This document shows, piece after piece, positions 15,964 through 25,568 of a stretch of 64,000 nucleotides of DNA. Position numbers and translations under genes: made by a program. The notes under the pieces were generated by a model. The model had not been told where the DNA came from. It did not search any database and saw nothing but the letters and a program-made list of their open reading frames with translations. How positions within the stretch are numbered: position 1 is the stretch's first letter; the number at the start of each line of letters is the position of its first letter. The stretch comes from Pseudomonadota bacterium (GTDB taxonomy: Bacteria; Pseudomonadota; Gammaproteobacteria; Pseudomonadales; Azotimanducaceae). Location: assembly GCA_027624035.1 (NCBI GenBank), contig JAQBUI010000008.1, forward strand, positions 32,083 through 96,082, written 5' to 3'.

Positions 15964-18900
15964 GTGGAAAAAGTCATCAGAGCAACAATCTCATCCGGCC
16001 TGCCAGCGCTGATGGCAACCGGTGCGCTCGCCATGGGCATCATCGCACTGCTGCTGACGCCAAGGGAGGAAGAACCGCAGATCGTGGTGCCCATGATCGA
16101 CGTGCTGATCGAGGCACCCGGACTATCGGCACGGCAGATAGAGCGGCAGATTACGACCCCCGTGGAAAAACTGCTGGCGCAAATCGCGGGCGTAGAGCAC
16201 GTCTATTCTGTCACCCGTAGTCACAGCGCCACCGTGACGCTTCGCTACTACGTGGGTGAGGACCGGGAAGACGCGCTGCTCAATGCCTACACGAAGCTGT
16301 ACGCCAATCAGGACCAGATCCCGCCTGGCGTACATCGCTGGCTGGTCAAGCCAGTCGAAGTCGATGACGTACCGATCCTGGTCCTGGCACTGTGGAGCGA
16401 CCGCTACGACGACTTTGATCTGCGGCGGTTCGCGGCCGAGATCTCAACCGAACTGAAAGCCATTGCCCAGACGAACCGCGTAGAGGTAGTCGGGGGCAGA
16501 CCAAGACAGATTCGCCTGTTGCTGGACCAGGAAGCCCTGTCGGCGCGACAGACCACGGCGCTCGATGTCATTGAAGCCCTTGGGGCCAGCAATTATCTGG
16601 CACCGGTGGGAACCCGGATTGCGGCAGATCGGATTACCCTGATCGAAAGTGGTGATTTCCTCAACGACTCATCAGAATTGAACGCCCTGCTGGTCAACGT
16701 GGTCGACGGCGCGCCGGTGTACCTGAACGACGTCGTGCGGATCGAAGACGGTCCCGCCCTGCCGGAATCCTATACGTGGATAGACCCCGGACCGGCAACC
16801 GGTGGCGCCAGCAGACCCATGGTGGCCATCAGCATCGCCAAGCAGCCCGGCACCAATGCGGTCTGGGTGACCGGGGATGTCATGTCCCGAATCGAAGCGC
16901 TCAAACGCGATCTGCTGCCTCCGGACGTCCATGTCGAAGTGCTTCGCGACTATGGCGACACCGCCAACGAGAAGGTCAACAACCTGACCGGGAGCCTCGC
17001 GATTGCGATGCTGACGGTGGTCGTTTTCATCGGAATCTTTCTCGGCCCACGTGCCGCCATGGTGGTCGGACTGGCGGTACCGATCTGCTATGGCGTGACC
17101 CTGGCCCTGGATCTGATGTTTGGCTACACCATCAACCGGGTCACCCTGTTCGCTCTGATCCTGTCCCTTGGACTGCTGGTCGATGACCCGATCACGGGCG
17201 TCGACAACATCTCTCGATTCCTGCGGGAGAAAACCGGAGACAGGATCGACCTCGTGGTTGGCGCCATGGTGGAAATCCGCTCCGCCCTGCTGATGTCAAC
17301 GCTGACGATCATTCTGGCCTTCACGCCACTGGCCTTCATTACCGGCATGATGGGCCCGTATATGGCGCCCATGGCATTCAACGTACCCGTCAGTGTCGCC
17401 ATGAGCACGGTGGTGGCATTTCTCGTGACGCCCTGGCTGGCGAGCGTCCTGCTGAGCCGTGAGCCACCTCAGACTGATACCCGGGCGGGCCTGTATGCCC
17501 GCATCATCAGCCCCGTGCTGGCGCGGCCGCGCAATGCAAAGTGGGTGCTTGGGGCGGTAGCCGCATTGTTCATCATCGCGGTGGCCTTGCCGGCCTTTCG
17601 TCTGGTCCCAATGAAACTGCTGCCATTCGACAACAAGAACGAGTTTCAAATCATTATCGACCTGCCAGAAGGGTCAAGTCTTGAGCAAACAGCGGCCCTC
17701 GCGTCCCGTGTGGGCCATGAGCTTCGACGCATCCCGGAGGTACAGACCCTGGCCTATTTCGTGGGCATCCCCTCGCCAATGGATTTTAACGGGCTGGTGC
17801 GGCATTACTATCAGCGCCAGGGGCCTCATCTGGCCGACATCCGCGTTACCCTCGCAGACAAGGACCGACGGGTGGATCAATCCCATGAACTGGTGCTCAG
17901 AATCCGCGAGTTGCTGTCACCCCTGCAGTCAGAAGGTATCCACATCGCGGTGGTGGAAGTACCACCAGGGCCACCGGTACTGGCGACCCTGGTGGGTGAA
18001 ATCTATGCTGCAGAGGTCGTTGACTATCAGGTGCAGCGTGACGCCGCGACCCTGCTCGCGAACCAGCTCGCCCTGGAGCCCCATGTGGTGGACGTGGACA
18101 CCACGAACGAGGTCACCCAGTCCGTGATGCGCTTTGTGGTGGATAAACAGAAAGCAGCGTTGTCCGGGATCGCGACACGGGACGTTGCCCAGACGTTGTC
18201 AGCCGCCAATGCAGGTACGGTGGCCGGCGTCCTGAACCTGCCCAGGGAGACCGAACCAACGCTGATCGAGGTACGCCTTGCAGCGGATCGCCGCGCAGAC
18301 CTGGCTGACCTTGAGCGCCTTGCGGTCCGGGGCCGTACCGGAATCGCCAAGGCCAGCAACCGGCTTGGTCTGGAGACCGCCCCGCAACCGCTGGTGGCGG
18401 TCGGTGAAATCGGCGAATTCCGGGCGCGCAGCTCAGACCTTCCGATCTACCACAAGGATCTGCTTCCCGTGGTCTATGTCACCGCCGAGATTTCAGGCAG
18501 GACCCCGGCCGAGGTCATCGCCGATGTGGTCGCCGACCGTGACCAGTCCGTGGCACCCCGGGACTGGCAGTCCAGAACTTTCCTCCGCCCCGGCGGTACC
18601 CAGGCCTGGTCGCTACCGGCCGGAACCCGTGTGACCTTCAGCGGCGAGGGTGAATGGAAAATCACGCTGAGGGTATTCCGGGACATGGGCATTGCCTTCG
18701 CCTTTGCCCTGGTAGCGATCTTCATAGTGATCAGGATCCAGGTACAGTCGGCGCTGGTGGCACTGATTATCATGTCGGCAATACCGCTGACGTTTATCGG
18801 CATCATGCCGGGCTTCCTCGGGATGAATCTTGTCTATGGACAACCGGTTGCGGGCGCTCCCAACCCGGTCCTGTTTACGGCGACCGCCATGATTGGCGTG

Positions 18901-19197
18901 ATTGCGCTGGCCGGCATCGTGGTACGCAATTCACTGATCCTGGTGGAGTTCATCCGGCAACGCTGCCTCGAGGGCCTCGGGGTCCGGGACGCCATAATCG
19001 ATGCCGGGCGAGTCAGAATGCGCCCCATTCTGCTGACCGCCGGAACGACCCTGCTGGGCAACATCATCATTATCCTCGACCCGATCTTCAGCGGCCTTGC
19101 CCTGGCCATCATGTTTGGCATTATCGCCTCGACCCTGTTCACGCTGATCGTGGTTCCCGCCACCTACTACCTGATCTTCAATGAGGATGACGCATGA
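15964..19197 (+). CDS. RND efflux transporter permease (AcrB/MdtB family)
   Basis: 1,077 residues from GTG 15964 with GGAGTAA upstream. Twelve transmembrane segments and two large periplasmic loops are evident. Markers include the porter motif EAPGLSARQIERQITTPVEK, TM2-4 (LAIAMLTVVVFIGIFLGPRA), the proton-relay aspartate pair in GLLVDDPITGVDNISRF, and the C-terminal TM10-12 region (GVIALAGIVVRNSLILVEFI; TLFTLIVVPATYYLIF). The Asp pair makes it likely to be an active proton antiporter; the substrate cannot be predicted. The stop overlaps the adaptor's start by four bases (ATGA). Permease-before-adaptor order is opposite to the usual mexAB arrangement, and no outer-membrane channel gene is adjacent. 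Confidence 0.93.
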   Translation: MEKVIRATISSGLPALMATGALAMGIIALLLTPREEEPQIVVPMIDVLIEAPGLSARQIERQITTPVEKLLAQIAGVEHVYSVTRSHSATVTLRYYVGEDREDALLNAYTKLYANQDQIPPGVHRWLVKPVEVDDVPILVLALWSDRYDDFDLRRFAAEISTELKAIAQTNRVEVVGGRPRQIRLLLDQEALSARQTTALDVIEALGASNYLAPVGTRIAADRITLIESGDFLNDSSELNALLVNVVDGAPVYLNDVVRIEDGPALPESYTWIDPGPATGGASRPMVAISIAKQPGTNAVWVTGDVMSRIEALKRDLLPPDVHVEVLRDYGDTANEKVNNLTGSLAIAMLTVVVFIGIFLGPRAAMVVGLAVPICYGVTLALDLMFGYTINRVTLFALILSLGLLVDDPITGVDNISRFLREKTGDRIDLVVGAMVEIRSALLMSTLTIILAFTPLAFITGMMGPYMAPMAFNVPVSVAMSTVVAFLVTPWLASVLLSREPPQTDTRAGLYARIISPVLARPRNAKWVLGAVAALFIIAVALPAFRLVPMKLLPFDNKNEFQIIIDLPEGSSLEQTAALASRVGHELRRIPEVQTLAYFVGIPSPMDFNGLVRHYYQRQGPHLADIRVTLADKDRRVDQSHELVLRIRELLSPLQSEGIHIAVVEVPPGPPVLATLVGEIYAAEVVDYQVQRDAATLLANQLALEPHVVDVDTTNEVTQSVMRFVVDKQKAALSGIATRDVAQTLSAANAGTVAGVLNLPRETEPTLIEVRLAADRRADLADLERLAVRGRTGIAKASNRLGLETAPQPLVAVGEIGEFRARSSDLPIYHKDLLPVVYVTAEISGRTPAEVIADVVADRDQSVAPRDWQSRTFLRPGGTQAWSLPAGTRVTFSGEGEWKITLRVFRDMGIAFAFALVAIFIVIRIQVQSALVALIIMSAIPLTFIGIMPGFLGMNLVYGQPVAGAPNPVLFTATAMIGVIALAGIVVRNSLILVEFIRQRCLEGLGVRDAIIDAGRVRMRPILLTAGTTLLGNIIIILDPIFSGLALAIMFGIIASTLFTLIVVPATYYLIFNEDDA

Positions 19198-20318
19198 CCT
19201 CTGATGTAACCTCCACTGCATCGTCGAGCCCCCCCACCGCCTCAAAGACAGGGACAGGGTTGAACAAGAAACTCGCCAGTGCCCTTGCCATCGGCGTGCT
19301 CATTGTTGTCATCGCCTGGATGGCTGGCCTGTTCGAGCCCCGGATCGACCCCACCCTTGCCACCGAGACCCAGCCCACGTTTGCTGCTGCCGACCTGTAT
19401 GAGGTGCAACCGGTCGAGGTGTTGGTTCATGAGTCCATCCCAGCCTCCACCGTCGCAAGAGACGACACCATTGTTGCCTCCAGAATTCTGGCGCGGGTGG
19501 AGCGAATCTTTGTTCGCCCCGGAGACTTCGTCAAACGTGGTCAGTCCCTGGTTGAACTACAGGGCGATGACCTGGTGGCACGGGTCAATCAGGCTCGCGA
19601 CAACATCGACGGGATCGCCGCCCAGTTTGAAGATGCGCGGCTGCGTCTCGAACGGATGACGGAACTCGCCGCAGAAAAGCTGGCCGCCCAGGCCGACCTC
19701 GATGGTGCCAGAGCCAATTACGACAACCTTGCGGCCCAACTGGCCCGGGCCAGGGCATCCCTGCGCGAGGCCGAGGCGATTGCCGGCTACAGCCGCATCG
19801 CGGCGCCCATCGATGGCAGAATTGTGGAACGCCTGGCCGAACCCGGCGATACCGTTTCGCCCGCGGCGCCGCTGTTGACCCTGTATGACCCGGCCACCAT
19901 CAGGGTGGAAGCGCGCATCCGGGAGTCGGTCGCATTGTCGCTCGCCATCGGGCAGGAGTTCGAGATCGAACTGGACGCGCTCGGCCAGCGCGTCACCGGC
20001 CGGATTGAAGAGATTGTACCCGCGGCCCACATCGCGTCCCGCAGCTTTCTGGTCAAGGCATCGATCAGCTACGTCCCGGGGCTGATGCCGGGCATGTTCG
20101 CCCGCTTTAGCATACCGGTCACGACCAGCACCGAATGGCTCATTCCGAAGCACTACCTGACTGAGGTCGGGGGCCTGAACCTCGTCTACGTCGAGACCGA
20201 AGGCCACCCGGAGCGTCGCTTCGTGAGACTCGGACGGCACTACGAGGATGGTCGCGTCGCAATCACGGCCGGCCTGTCGCCCGGCACACGGATCATCAAT
20301 CCCGCGGCGATGAACTGA
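19194..20318 (+). CDS. RND efflux periplasmic adaptor (membrane fusion protein)
   Basis: 374 residues. An N-terminal membrane anchor (LASALAIGVLIVVIAWMAG) is followed by the lipoyl/barrel-sandwich half (RILARVERIFVRPGDFVKRG), a coiled-coil hairpin (about 120-190: DNIDGIAAQFEDARLRLERM, then QADLDGARANYDNLAAQLAR), the second lipoyl half (SRIAAPIDGRIVERLAEPGD) and a beta barrel ending in YEDGRVAITAGLSPGTRIIN. Links the inner-membrane pump to an outer-membrane channel. Translationally coupled to the permease by ATGA overlap. The partner channel must be encoded elsewhere. Confidence 0.93.
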   Translation: MTSDVTSTASSSPPTASKTGTGLNKKLASALAIGVLIVVIAWMAGLFEPRIDPTLATETQPTFAAADLYEVQPVEVLVHESIPASTVARDDTIVASRILARVERIFVRPGDFVKRGQSLVELQGDDLVARVNQARDNIDGIAAQFEDARLRLERMTELAAEKLAAQADLDGARANYDNLAAQLARARASLREAEAIAGYSRIAAPIDGRIVERLAEPGDTVSPAAPLLTLYDPATIRVEARIRESVALSLAIGQEFEIELDALGQRVTGRIEEIVPAAHIASRSFLVKASISYVPGLMPGMFARFSIPVTTSTEWLIPKHYLTEVGGLNLVYVETEGHPERRFVRLGRHYEDGRVAITAGLSPGTRIINPAAMN

Positions 20319-20357
20319 CGAGTGTTCTCTCAACTCAAGTAAGAATGGAGCATCTGT

Positions 20358-20798
20358 ATGGACCCGTTTCCCCACCACTATCGTGTTACATCCGAGGTCA
20401 CGCCTGATGGTAATGTCCTGCTATCCAGCGAAGGGTTGACTGATCTCACCACGGCAGCCCCCAGTGAATTCGGCGGCCCCGGTGACCAATGGTCCCCTGA
20501 AACCCTGTTGGTGGCAGCGGTCACCAACTGCTACCTGCTGTCATTCCGGGCGATCGCGGCCAACTCCGGGCTGGCGTGGACGGACCTTGCCTGCAGCGTC
20601 GACGGACAGCTGGAACAGGTTGATCGATCCATCCAGTTTACCCGGTTCACCCTTGATGCCCGGCTTCAGATCAGTGACCCGGATGTCGAACGGCTGGCCC
20701 GCCGAATACTGGATAAGGCAGAGCGGTCCTGCCTGATCTCCAACTCCCTGAAGGCCCCGGTGGAGGTCAGGACGGAGATCATCCTGACCAACGCCTGA
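20358..20798 (+). CDS. OsmC-family peroxiredoxin-like protein
   Basis: 146 residues. Matches the OsmC/Ohr fold: PHHYRVTSEVTPDGNVLLSS, EFGGPGDQWSPETLLVAAV, and the first active-site cysteine in TNCYLLSFRAIAANSG. The second conserved cysteine lies in the C-terminal helix (AERSCLISNSLKAPVEVRTE). The family reduces organic hydroperoxides via this Cys pair, or acts as a related osmotically induced protein. Starts 39 bases after the RND adaptor stop on the same strand and may be the last gene of that operon. Confidence 0.88.
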   Translation: MDPFPHHYRVTSEVTPDGNVLLSSEGLTDLTTAAPSEFGGPGDQWSPETLLVAAVTNCYLLSFRAIAANSGLAWTDLACSVDGQLEQVDRSIQFTRFTLDARLQISDPDVERLARRILDKAERSCLISNSLKAPVEVRTEIILTNA

Positions 20799-20899
20799 CA
20801 TTTACCCGTCTGAGGTAGTGGCGAATATGGGTGAAATCCCGCATGATTGGGGTGCAATCCACAATAGGCGTTGATCGCCAGAAGAGGAGAATCCCTAGT

Positions 20900-22594
20900 A
20901 TGAGTCACGAAACAATTATTTCAGGCGGCACCGTTGTTGATGGTACCGGTGGCGCCAGCCAACGTGCTGACATCGCAATCGACGGTGGTCGAATAACCCG
21001 AATAGGTGATCTGTCGGGCGAACAGGCCGGACAAACGATTGACGCAACGGGCAAGATAGTTACCCCTGGATTCGTCGACCTGCACACCCACCTTGACGCC
21101 CAGATTGGCTGGGACCCGGAAATGCGACCAAGTTCCTATCACGGCGTCACCACCGCACTGATCGGTAACTGTGGTGTGACCTTTGCCCCGGTTGGTGAGG
21201 GCAACCGGCGCTACCTGGCCGAACTGATGGAAGCCGTGGAAGACATCGCGGCGGACGCGATCATGGATGGCCTTCCCTGGAACTGGACCAGCTATGGTCA
21301 ATACCTGGATACCGTAGAGTCATTGAAGCCGACGCTGAACGTGGTGGGCCTCGCCGGTCACTCCGCGATCCGTTTTGAAGCCATGGGCGACAAGTCCTGT
21401 GATGAAGGCGTCCAGGCCACCGACAAGGAACTCGCACGGATCGTCGAATTGGTCAAGGAATCCATTGAAGGCGGTGCCGCAGGGTTCTCTACCTCACGTT
21501 TCCTGGGCCACCGTGTTCCTGATGGGCGCCTGACCCCGGGCACCTGGGCGGACCCGCGTGAAACAGAAGCGATTCAGCGGGCAGTGGTTGAGGCAGGCGG
21601 CCGAGGCGGCCTGTTCCAGGTCGCTCCGGACATGCGAACCCGCTACAAGGTAGAGCGGGACATGTTCCAGCTTGGCGCCGAACTGGGCTGTCAGGTGCTG
21701 TTTTCAGGGGGTACCGGCGGTGAAGGCGACGGCGGCGTGGCCAGCTGGTCCGAGTTCCTGGGCCGCAACAACGAAATGGGCAACCGCATCACATCCATCT
21801 GCCACACCCGTCCGAGCGGTTCGTTCTTCGGGCTGGCCCAGCAGGCCTTCCTGCGGACCCCCGCCTGGCGTGAACTGATGGCCCTGCCGAGTGTGGCGGA
21901 CAAGGTCGCTGCCATGAAGGTCCCCGCAACCCGGGCGAAACTGATCTCTGAAGCGCAGGAAGCCGGTGGGTTTGGCGAAACTGCACGGATTCTGCACCCG
22001 ATGGGTACCGGTGAGTTCCCGGATTTCGACCTCGAGCGCAAACGCAGCCTGGCTCAGCTTGCTGAAGCGTCCGGCAAGGACCCCGTCGAAATCTACGTGG
22101 ACCGGCTGATCGCCTCAGACGGCAAGGAAATGTGGAATCTCTGGGCATTCGGTGGGTCCCTTGAGAATCAGTGGAACTATATGAAGCTGCCTCACGTGAT
22201 CCCGATGCTGGGTGACGCTGGCGCCCATGTCGGTCAGTTCACTGACGCTGATTCACCCACGTTCCTGCTGAGCGAACTGACCCGCGACCGGGGTGTCTAC
22301 ACCCTGGAAGAGGCTGTTTACCGGATCTCTGGCAAGTCCGCCGAGGTGCTGGGTCTCAAGGACCGTGGCACCCTGAAAGAAGGCAACTTCGCGGACGTGA
22401 ACGTGATCGACTACCAGAACCTGACATCCTGTCATCCGGAGTACGTTAACGACTTCCCGCACAACGGGGGTCGGATCGTCACCAAGAGCAAGGGCTATGA
22501 CGCGACCCTCGTGGCTGGCCAGGTGGTGATTGCCAATGGCGAGTACACGGGACATCGTCCTGGTTCCGTGATCCGCGATTTCATTCGTGGCTAG
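20900..22594 (+). CDS. amidohydrolase family protein (N-acyl-D-amino-acid deacylase-like)
   Basis: 564 residues from ATG 20900, chosen for GAGGAG upstream and because homologues begin near MSHETIISGGTVVDGTGG. The metal-binding HxH is in FVDLHTHLDAQ; further marks are GVTTALIGNCGVTFAPV, a GLAGHSAIRF block, the FSTSRF region, and a late HVGQFTDADSPTFLLSEL (metal-site aspartate). The C-terminal small beta domain (GTLKEGNFADVNVIDYQNL) is typical of D-aminoacylase/dihydroorotase-like enzymes. Cytoplasmic zinc hydrolase of an amide or cyclic imide; exact substrate unknown. Followed by a strong terminator. Confidence 0.88.
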   Translation: MSHETIISGGTVVDGTGGASQRADIAIDGGRITRIGDLSGEQAGQTIDATGKIVTPGFVDLHTHLDAQIGWDPEMRPSSYHGVTTALIGNCGVTFAPVGEGNRRYLAELMEAVEDIAADAIMDGLPWNWTSYGQYLDTVESLKPTLNVVGLAGHSAIRFEAMGDKSCDEGVQATDKELARIVELVKESIEGGAAGFSTSRFLGHRVPDGRLTPGTWADPRETEAIQRAVVEAGGRGGLFQVAPDMRTRYKVERDMFQLGAELGCQVLFSGGTGGEGDGGVASWSEFLGRNNEMGNRITSICHTRPSGSFFGLAQQAFLRTPAWRELMALPSVADKVAAMKVPATRAKLISEAQEAGGFGETARILHPMGTGEFPDFDLERKRSLAQLAEASGKDPVEIYVDRLIASDGKEMWNLWAFGGSLENQWNYMKLPHVIPMLGDAGAHVGQFTDADSPTFLLSELTRDRGVYTLEEAVYRISGKSAEVLGLKDRGTLKEGNFADVNVIDYQNLTSCHPEYVNDFPHNGGRIVTKSKGYDATLVAGQVVIANGEYTGHRPGSVIRDFIRG

Positions 22595-22620
22595 TCGCTA
22601 ACCTTCTCGACCCGTGTAAC

Positions 22621-22660
22621 AAACGGGGCGAACCTCTCGAGGTTTCGCCCCGTTTTTTTT
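22621..22660 (+). terminator. intrinsic terminator after the amidohydrolase gene
   Basis: AAACGGGGCGAA pairs with TTCGCCCCGTTT around a CCTC..GAGG top, with one bulged base, followed directly by eight T. A GC-rich stem and a T run on the plus strand make a textbook Rho-independent terminator, 26 bases after the stop codon and 26 bases before the 3' end of the convergent F420 cluster. Confidence 0.93.
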
Positions 22661-22685
22661 GTATCGTTGACCATCAGACCCGGTG

Positions 22686-23882
22686 CTACGATCGAGGTGC
22701 TCCACCTGTGTCCCGCCGAAAAGGTGAGTGCCGGTCTTCAATGTAGTCGATCTCCTGCTGAACGTGGCGGCGTTCGTCTGAAAGATATCGATCCACGGCA
22801 TGCCTGAAGGATGGATTAACGATCCAGTGGGCACTGTGGGTGCGGGCCGGCATATAGCCCCGGGCAAGCTTGTGGTTACCCTGGGCACCCGCTTCCACTC
22901 TGGTGAGGCCGCGTTCGATTGCGAATTCAATGGCCTGGTAGTAACAGACCTCGAAGTGCAGGAAGGGATGGTCCTCGATACACCCCCAGTTTCGCCCGAA
23001 CAGACATTCACCACCGATGAAGTTGATGGCCCCTGCCACATAGCGGCCGCCCCGTTTGCAAATGATGAGCAGCACATCGTCCGGCATGGTTTCGCCGATG
23101 ATCGAAAAGAACTGACGGGTGAGGTAGGGGGTGCCCCATTTGCGGTTGCCGGTATCGACATAGAAGCGATGAAAGGCATCCCAGTGATGCTCTTTCAGGT
23201 CACTGCCGGTCAGCAGTTCTATCTCAATACCGTTCGCCAGCGCATCACGACGTTCCCGACGAATGTTCTTGCGCTTTTTCGAGGACAACGCGGCCAGAAA
23301 GTCATCAAAGGTGTCATAGCCGTCATTGTGCCAGTGATATTGCGTGTGAGTTCGCTGCAGGAAGCCCGCCTCCCCCATATGCTCCCACTGCTGCCTCGCG
23401 GCAAAGGTAATGTGAACCGAAGAGACCCCCATCTTCTCTGCCACCTGCATGATGCCCCCCATGAGGCACTCTTCCAGTTCCTTGATATTTTCTGCAACCG
23501 TCAGCAATCGCCGCCCGGTGGCGGGCGTAAAGGGCACAGCAATCTGCAGTTTTGGATAATATCGCCCGCCGGCTCGCTGCAGCGCATCGGCCCAGCTATA
23601 GTCAAACACGTACTCACCCGAGGAATGGCTCTTCAGATACATTGGCACGACGCCGAGCGCTCCGGCGTGGCCTTCGGACTCCAGCACCAGGTGGTACGGC
23701 GCCCAACCCGTATTTGCGACCGCCGACCCGCTTGCCTCCAGCGCTTCCAGAAAGGCATATGACACAAACGGATCGAAGGCAATGCCGCAGCCAGGGTCTG
23801 CCTGGCACGGATTGGCGCAGCGGTCCCACGCCTGCTGACCCACTTCACTGATGTTGCCAACGGCACTCACGGTATAGTTCAT
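22686..23882 (-). CDS. GNAT-like acyltransferase of the COG3146 (DUF482) family
   Basis: 398 residues, normal for this family. Features: an N-terminal lobe with DPFVSYAFLEALEASG, a YFDYSWADA-type block (VFDYSWADALQRAGGRYYPK), VPFTPATGRRLL, FAARQQWEHMGEAGFLQRTH, a Lys/Arg-rich motif LSSKKRKNIRRERRD, and the C-terminal GAQGNHKLARGYMPARTHSA. The double-GNAT fold is shared with FemAB-type transferases. The substrate is unknown; an amine or aminoacyl acceptor is likely. Last gene of the minus-strand F420 run, 45 bases after the PPOX-fold gene, so probably co-transcribed. Confidence 0.85.
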   Translation of the reverse strand: MNYTVSAVGNISEVGQQAWDRCANPCQADPGCGIAFDPFVSYAFLEALEASGSAVANTGWAPYHLVLESEGHAGALGVVPMYLKSHSSGEYVFDYSWADALQRAGGRYYPKLQIAVPFTPATGRRLLTVAENIKELEECLMGGIMQVAEKMGVSSVHITFAARQQWEHMGEAGFLQRTHTQYHWHNDGYDTFDDFLAALSSKKRKNIRRERRDALANGIEIELLTGSDLKEHHWDAFHRFYVDTGNRKWGTPYLTRQFFSIIGETMPDDVLLIICKRGGRYVAGAINFIGGECLFGRNWGCIEDHPFLHFEVCYYQAIEFAIERGLTRVEAGAQGNHKLARGYMPARTHSAHWIVNPSFRHAVDRYLSDERRHVQQEIDYIEDRHSPFRRDTGGAPRS

Positions 23883-23927
23883 GAGTTGTCGCTCATGAGG
23901 TATGGCCTCATGCCATCCACAGGGACA

Positions 23928-24425
23928 TCATGCCCGGCCCTTGCGCAGACTGGCGATCTTGAAATTGTCCCAGGTGACCAGCCGGTCCGGCTCGAACACG
24001 ATCCAGCGACTCGATGACCCGGATGCGGTGGCCTGGTTCGGCCCGGGATCTTCCGAAGCAGGCTGACCATGTCCGCCGTTGTATTTTCGTCCCATTTGAA
24101 TCCGAACGGCAGCAAGGTCAGGGTCGGCCTGCTCGGCAGCAGCGTCCTCCAGGACCCTGGCACTGCCCTGAAACATCGCTGCCTGCAATTCAGGGAACTT
24201 CTCGTTCCGATCAACGATCACGGAGCATTCCCTGTTGCGTCGCACGTTAATGACCTTCTGGCCGCGTCCGTAGGTGTAGATCTTTCCGCCGCCCCAGCCA
24301 AACCACATCGGTGTGAGGTTGATCCGGCTGCCGGGCCCCACGGTCGCGATGCGCATGTTCCAGGTGGTCGCCATCAGTTCGGCAAGCTGATCATCCGATA
24401 GTGCCAGTTTTTTTGAGATCGGCAC
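23928..24425 (-). CDS. PPOX/FDOR-fold flavin- or F420-dependent oxidoreductase
   Basis: 165 residues. Split beta-barrel signature: MRIATVGPGSRINLTPMWFG, KIYTYGRGQKVINVRRNREC, and GSARVLEDAAAEQ. The C-terminal RWIVFEPDRLVTWDNFKI is typical. The family includes pyridoxamine-phosphate-oxidase-like enzymes and the F420H2-dependent FDOR-B reductases. Starts two bases after the stop of the LLM gene, downstream of a complete F420 pathway, so F420 is the likely cofactor (inference from context); FMN remains possible. An insertion rich in Gly/Pro/Ser (about 118-140) is unusual. Confidence 0.82.
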   Translation of the reverse strand: MPISKKLALSDDQLAELMATTWNMRIATVGPGSRINLTPMWFGWGGGKIYTYGRGQKVINVRRNRECSVIVDRNEKFPELQAAMFQGSARVLEDAAAEQADPDLAAVRIQMGRKYNGGHGQPASEDPGPNQATASGSSSRWIVFEPDRLVTWDNFKIASLRKGRA

Positions 24426-24427
24426 GG

Positions 24428-25426
24428 CTAGAAAGAGAATTGCTCGCCGGAGAACGCCCCATAGGTCGCGTCCTGATCACCGACTGAGACACAGGAAATG
24501 ATGTGGGTCGTGATGCCCATGTCTGCATACTCACGGATCCGGTCCTGACACGCTCCGGCGCTGCCCACCGTGCCGATCTGATCCACCAGCGCGTCATCCA
24601 GCGCACCGGTCGTCATTGCCCGGTCTCGTGCCGCCCAGCCTTCGGCAATCTTTGCGGCGACCTCGGGAAATCCCGCCCAGGCCAGGTAATTGTTATAGAC
24701 CGGGGTTGCGTAGTAGGGGGCGAATTGCTTTCGAATTGCATTGCGGCCCGCATCCACATCGTCTGTTACCACCACCTGATGGCGACAAACGATTTCCAGA
24801 TCTGACACTTTCTTGCCACCGCGTTCGGCACCGATCCGGATATGCTCCATCATCTTCGGCAGCGCCTGCTTTGGAAACAGATTGATGATCACCCCGTCTC
24901 CGTACTCGGCGGCCATTTCCAGCATCTTGCCGCGCAGTCCGGCAATGTAGATCGGCTGCTCCATGCCCTTATCAAGGGGCAACTGGCGATACCCATGGCT
25001 GGATACCGTCACGCCGTCGAAATCCGACTTTTCACCGGTCATCATGGAGCGCACCAGCTGGGCGGTTTCCCTGACCCGGGTCAGCGGTTTTTCAAATTTC
25101 TGGCCGTTCCAGTTTTCCATCATGGTCTGGCTCGAGGACCCCAGGCCCAGCACAAATCTGCCCCCCGAGATCTTGTTCAGGATGTGAGTCGTCGAGGCCA
25201 GCACGGCTGGCGTTCTGGTGAATACCGGAATGATCGCAGTACCGATTCGACAGCGCTCCGTGATCATGGCCACCGCGGCTGCCGTCGTCAGGGCATCGAT
25301 ACCGGAAGTGTCGGCAAACCACAGGTCATCGTATCCAACGTCTTCGGCCCATTTCGCCTGTTCGAGGCTCTTCTCGACGCCGGACAGGTTCGGCAGGGTC
25401 AGTGCGATTCTTTGTCTAACGGCCAT
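24428..25426 (-). CDS. LLM-class F420-dependent-type oxidoreductase
   Basis: 332 residues. Luciferase-like (beta/alpha)8 fold: ALTLPNLSGVEKSLEQAKWA, DDLWFADTSGIDALTTAAA, RIGTAIIPVFTRTPAVLAST, NKISGGRFVLGLGSSS, PIYIAGLRGKMLEMAAEYGD. This pattern is closest to the F420-dependent LLM subfamily of actinobacteria (glucose-6-phosphate dehydrogenase/tetrahydromethanopterin-reductase-like). In operon with the PPOX gene (two-base gap), 142 bases downstream of fbiC. Substrate unknown. Context supports F420 over FMN. Confidence 0.88.
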   Translation of the reverse strand: MAVRQRIALTLPNLSGVEKSLEQAKWAEDVGYDDLWFADTSGIDALTTAAAVAMITERCRIGTAIIPVFTRTPAVLASTTHILNKISGGRFVLGLGSSSQTMMENWNGQKFEKPLTRVRETAQLVRSMMTGEKSDFDGVTVSSHGYRQLPLDKGMEQPIYIAGLRGKMLEMAAEYGDGVIINLFPKQALPKMMEHIRIGAERGGKKVSDLEIVCRHQVVVTDDVDAGRNAIRKQFAPYYATPVYNNYLAWAGFPEVAAKIAEGWAARDRAMTTGALDDALVDQIGTVGSAGACQDRIREYADMGITTHIISCVSVGDQDATYGAFSGEQFSF

Positions 25427-25568
25427 TTCATCTCCTCATCTACAGATTGCTGATTAAGGCGCTGTTCTGCACCTTCTAAGGTCTTTCAGTGTTGCGGACC
25501 GTCTGCGACCGATACATCTGACACGGCCACGCCGGTAAGCCGTGAAAGCCAGTTCGCCACGACCCGGC

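Noticed and set aside
22800..23762. Plus-strand frame of 320 codons opposite the COG3146 acyltransferase
   Set aside because: Shadow frame; the minus-strand protein has family motifs throughout.
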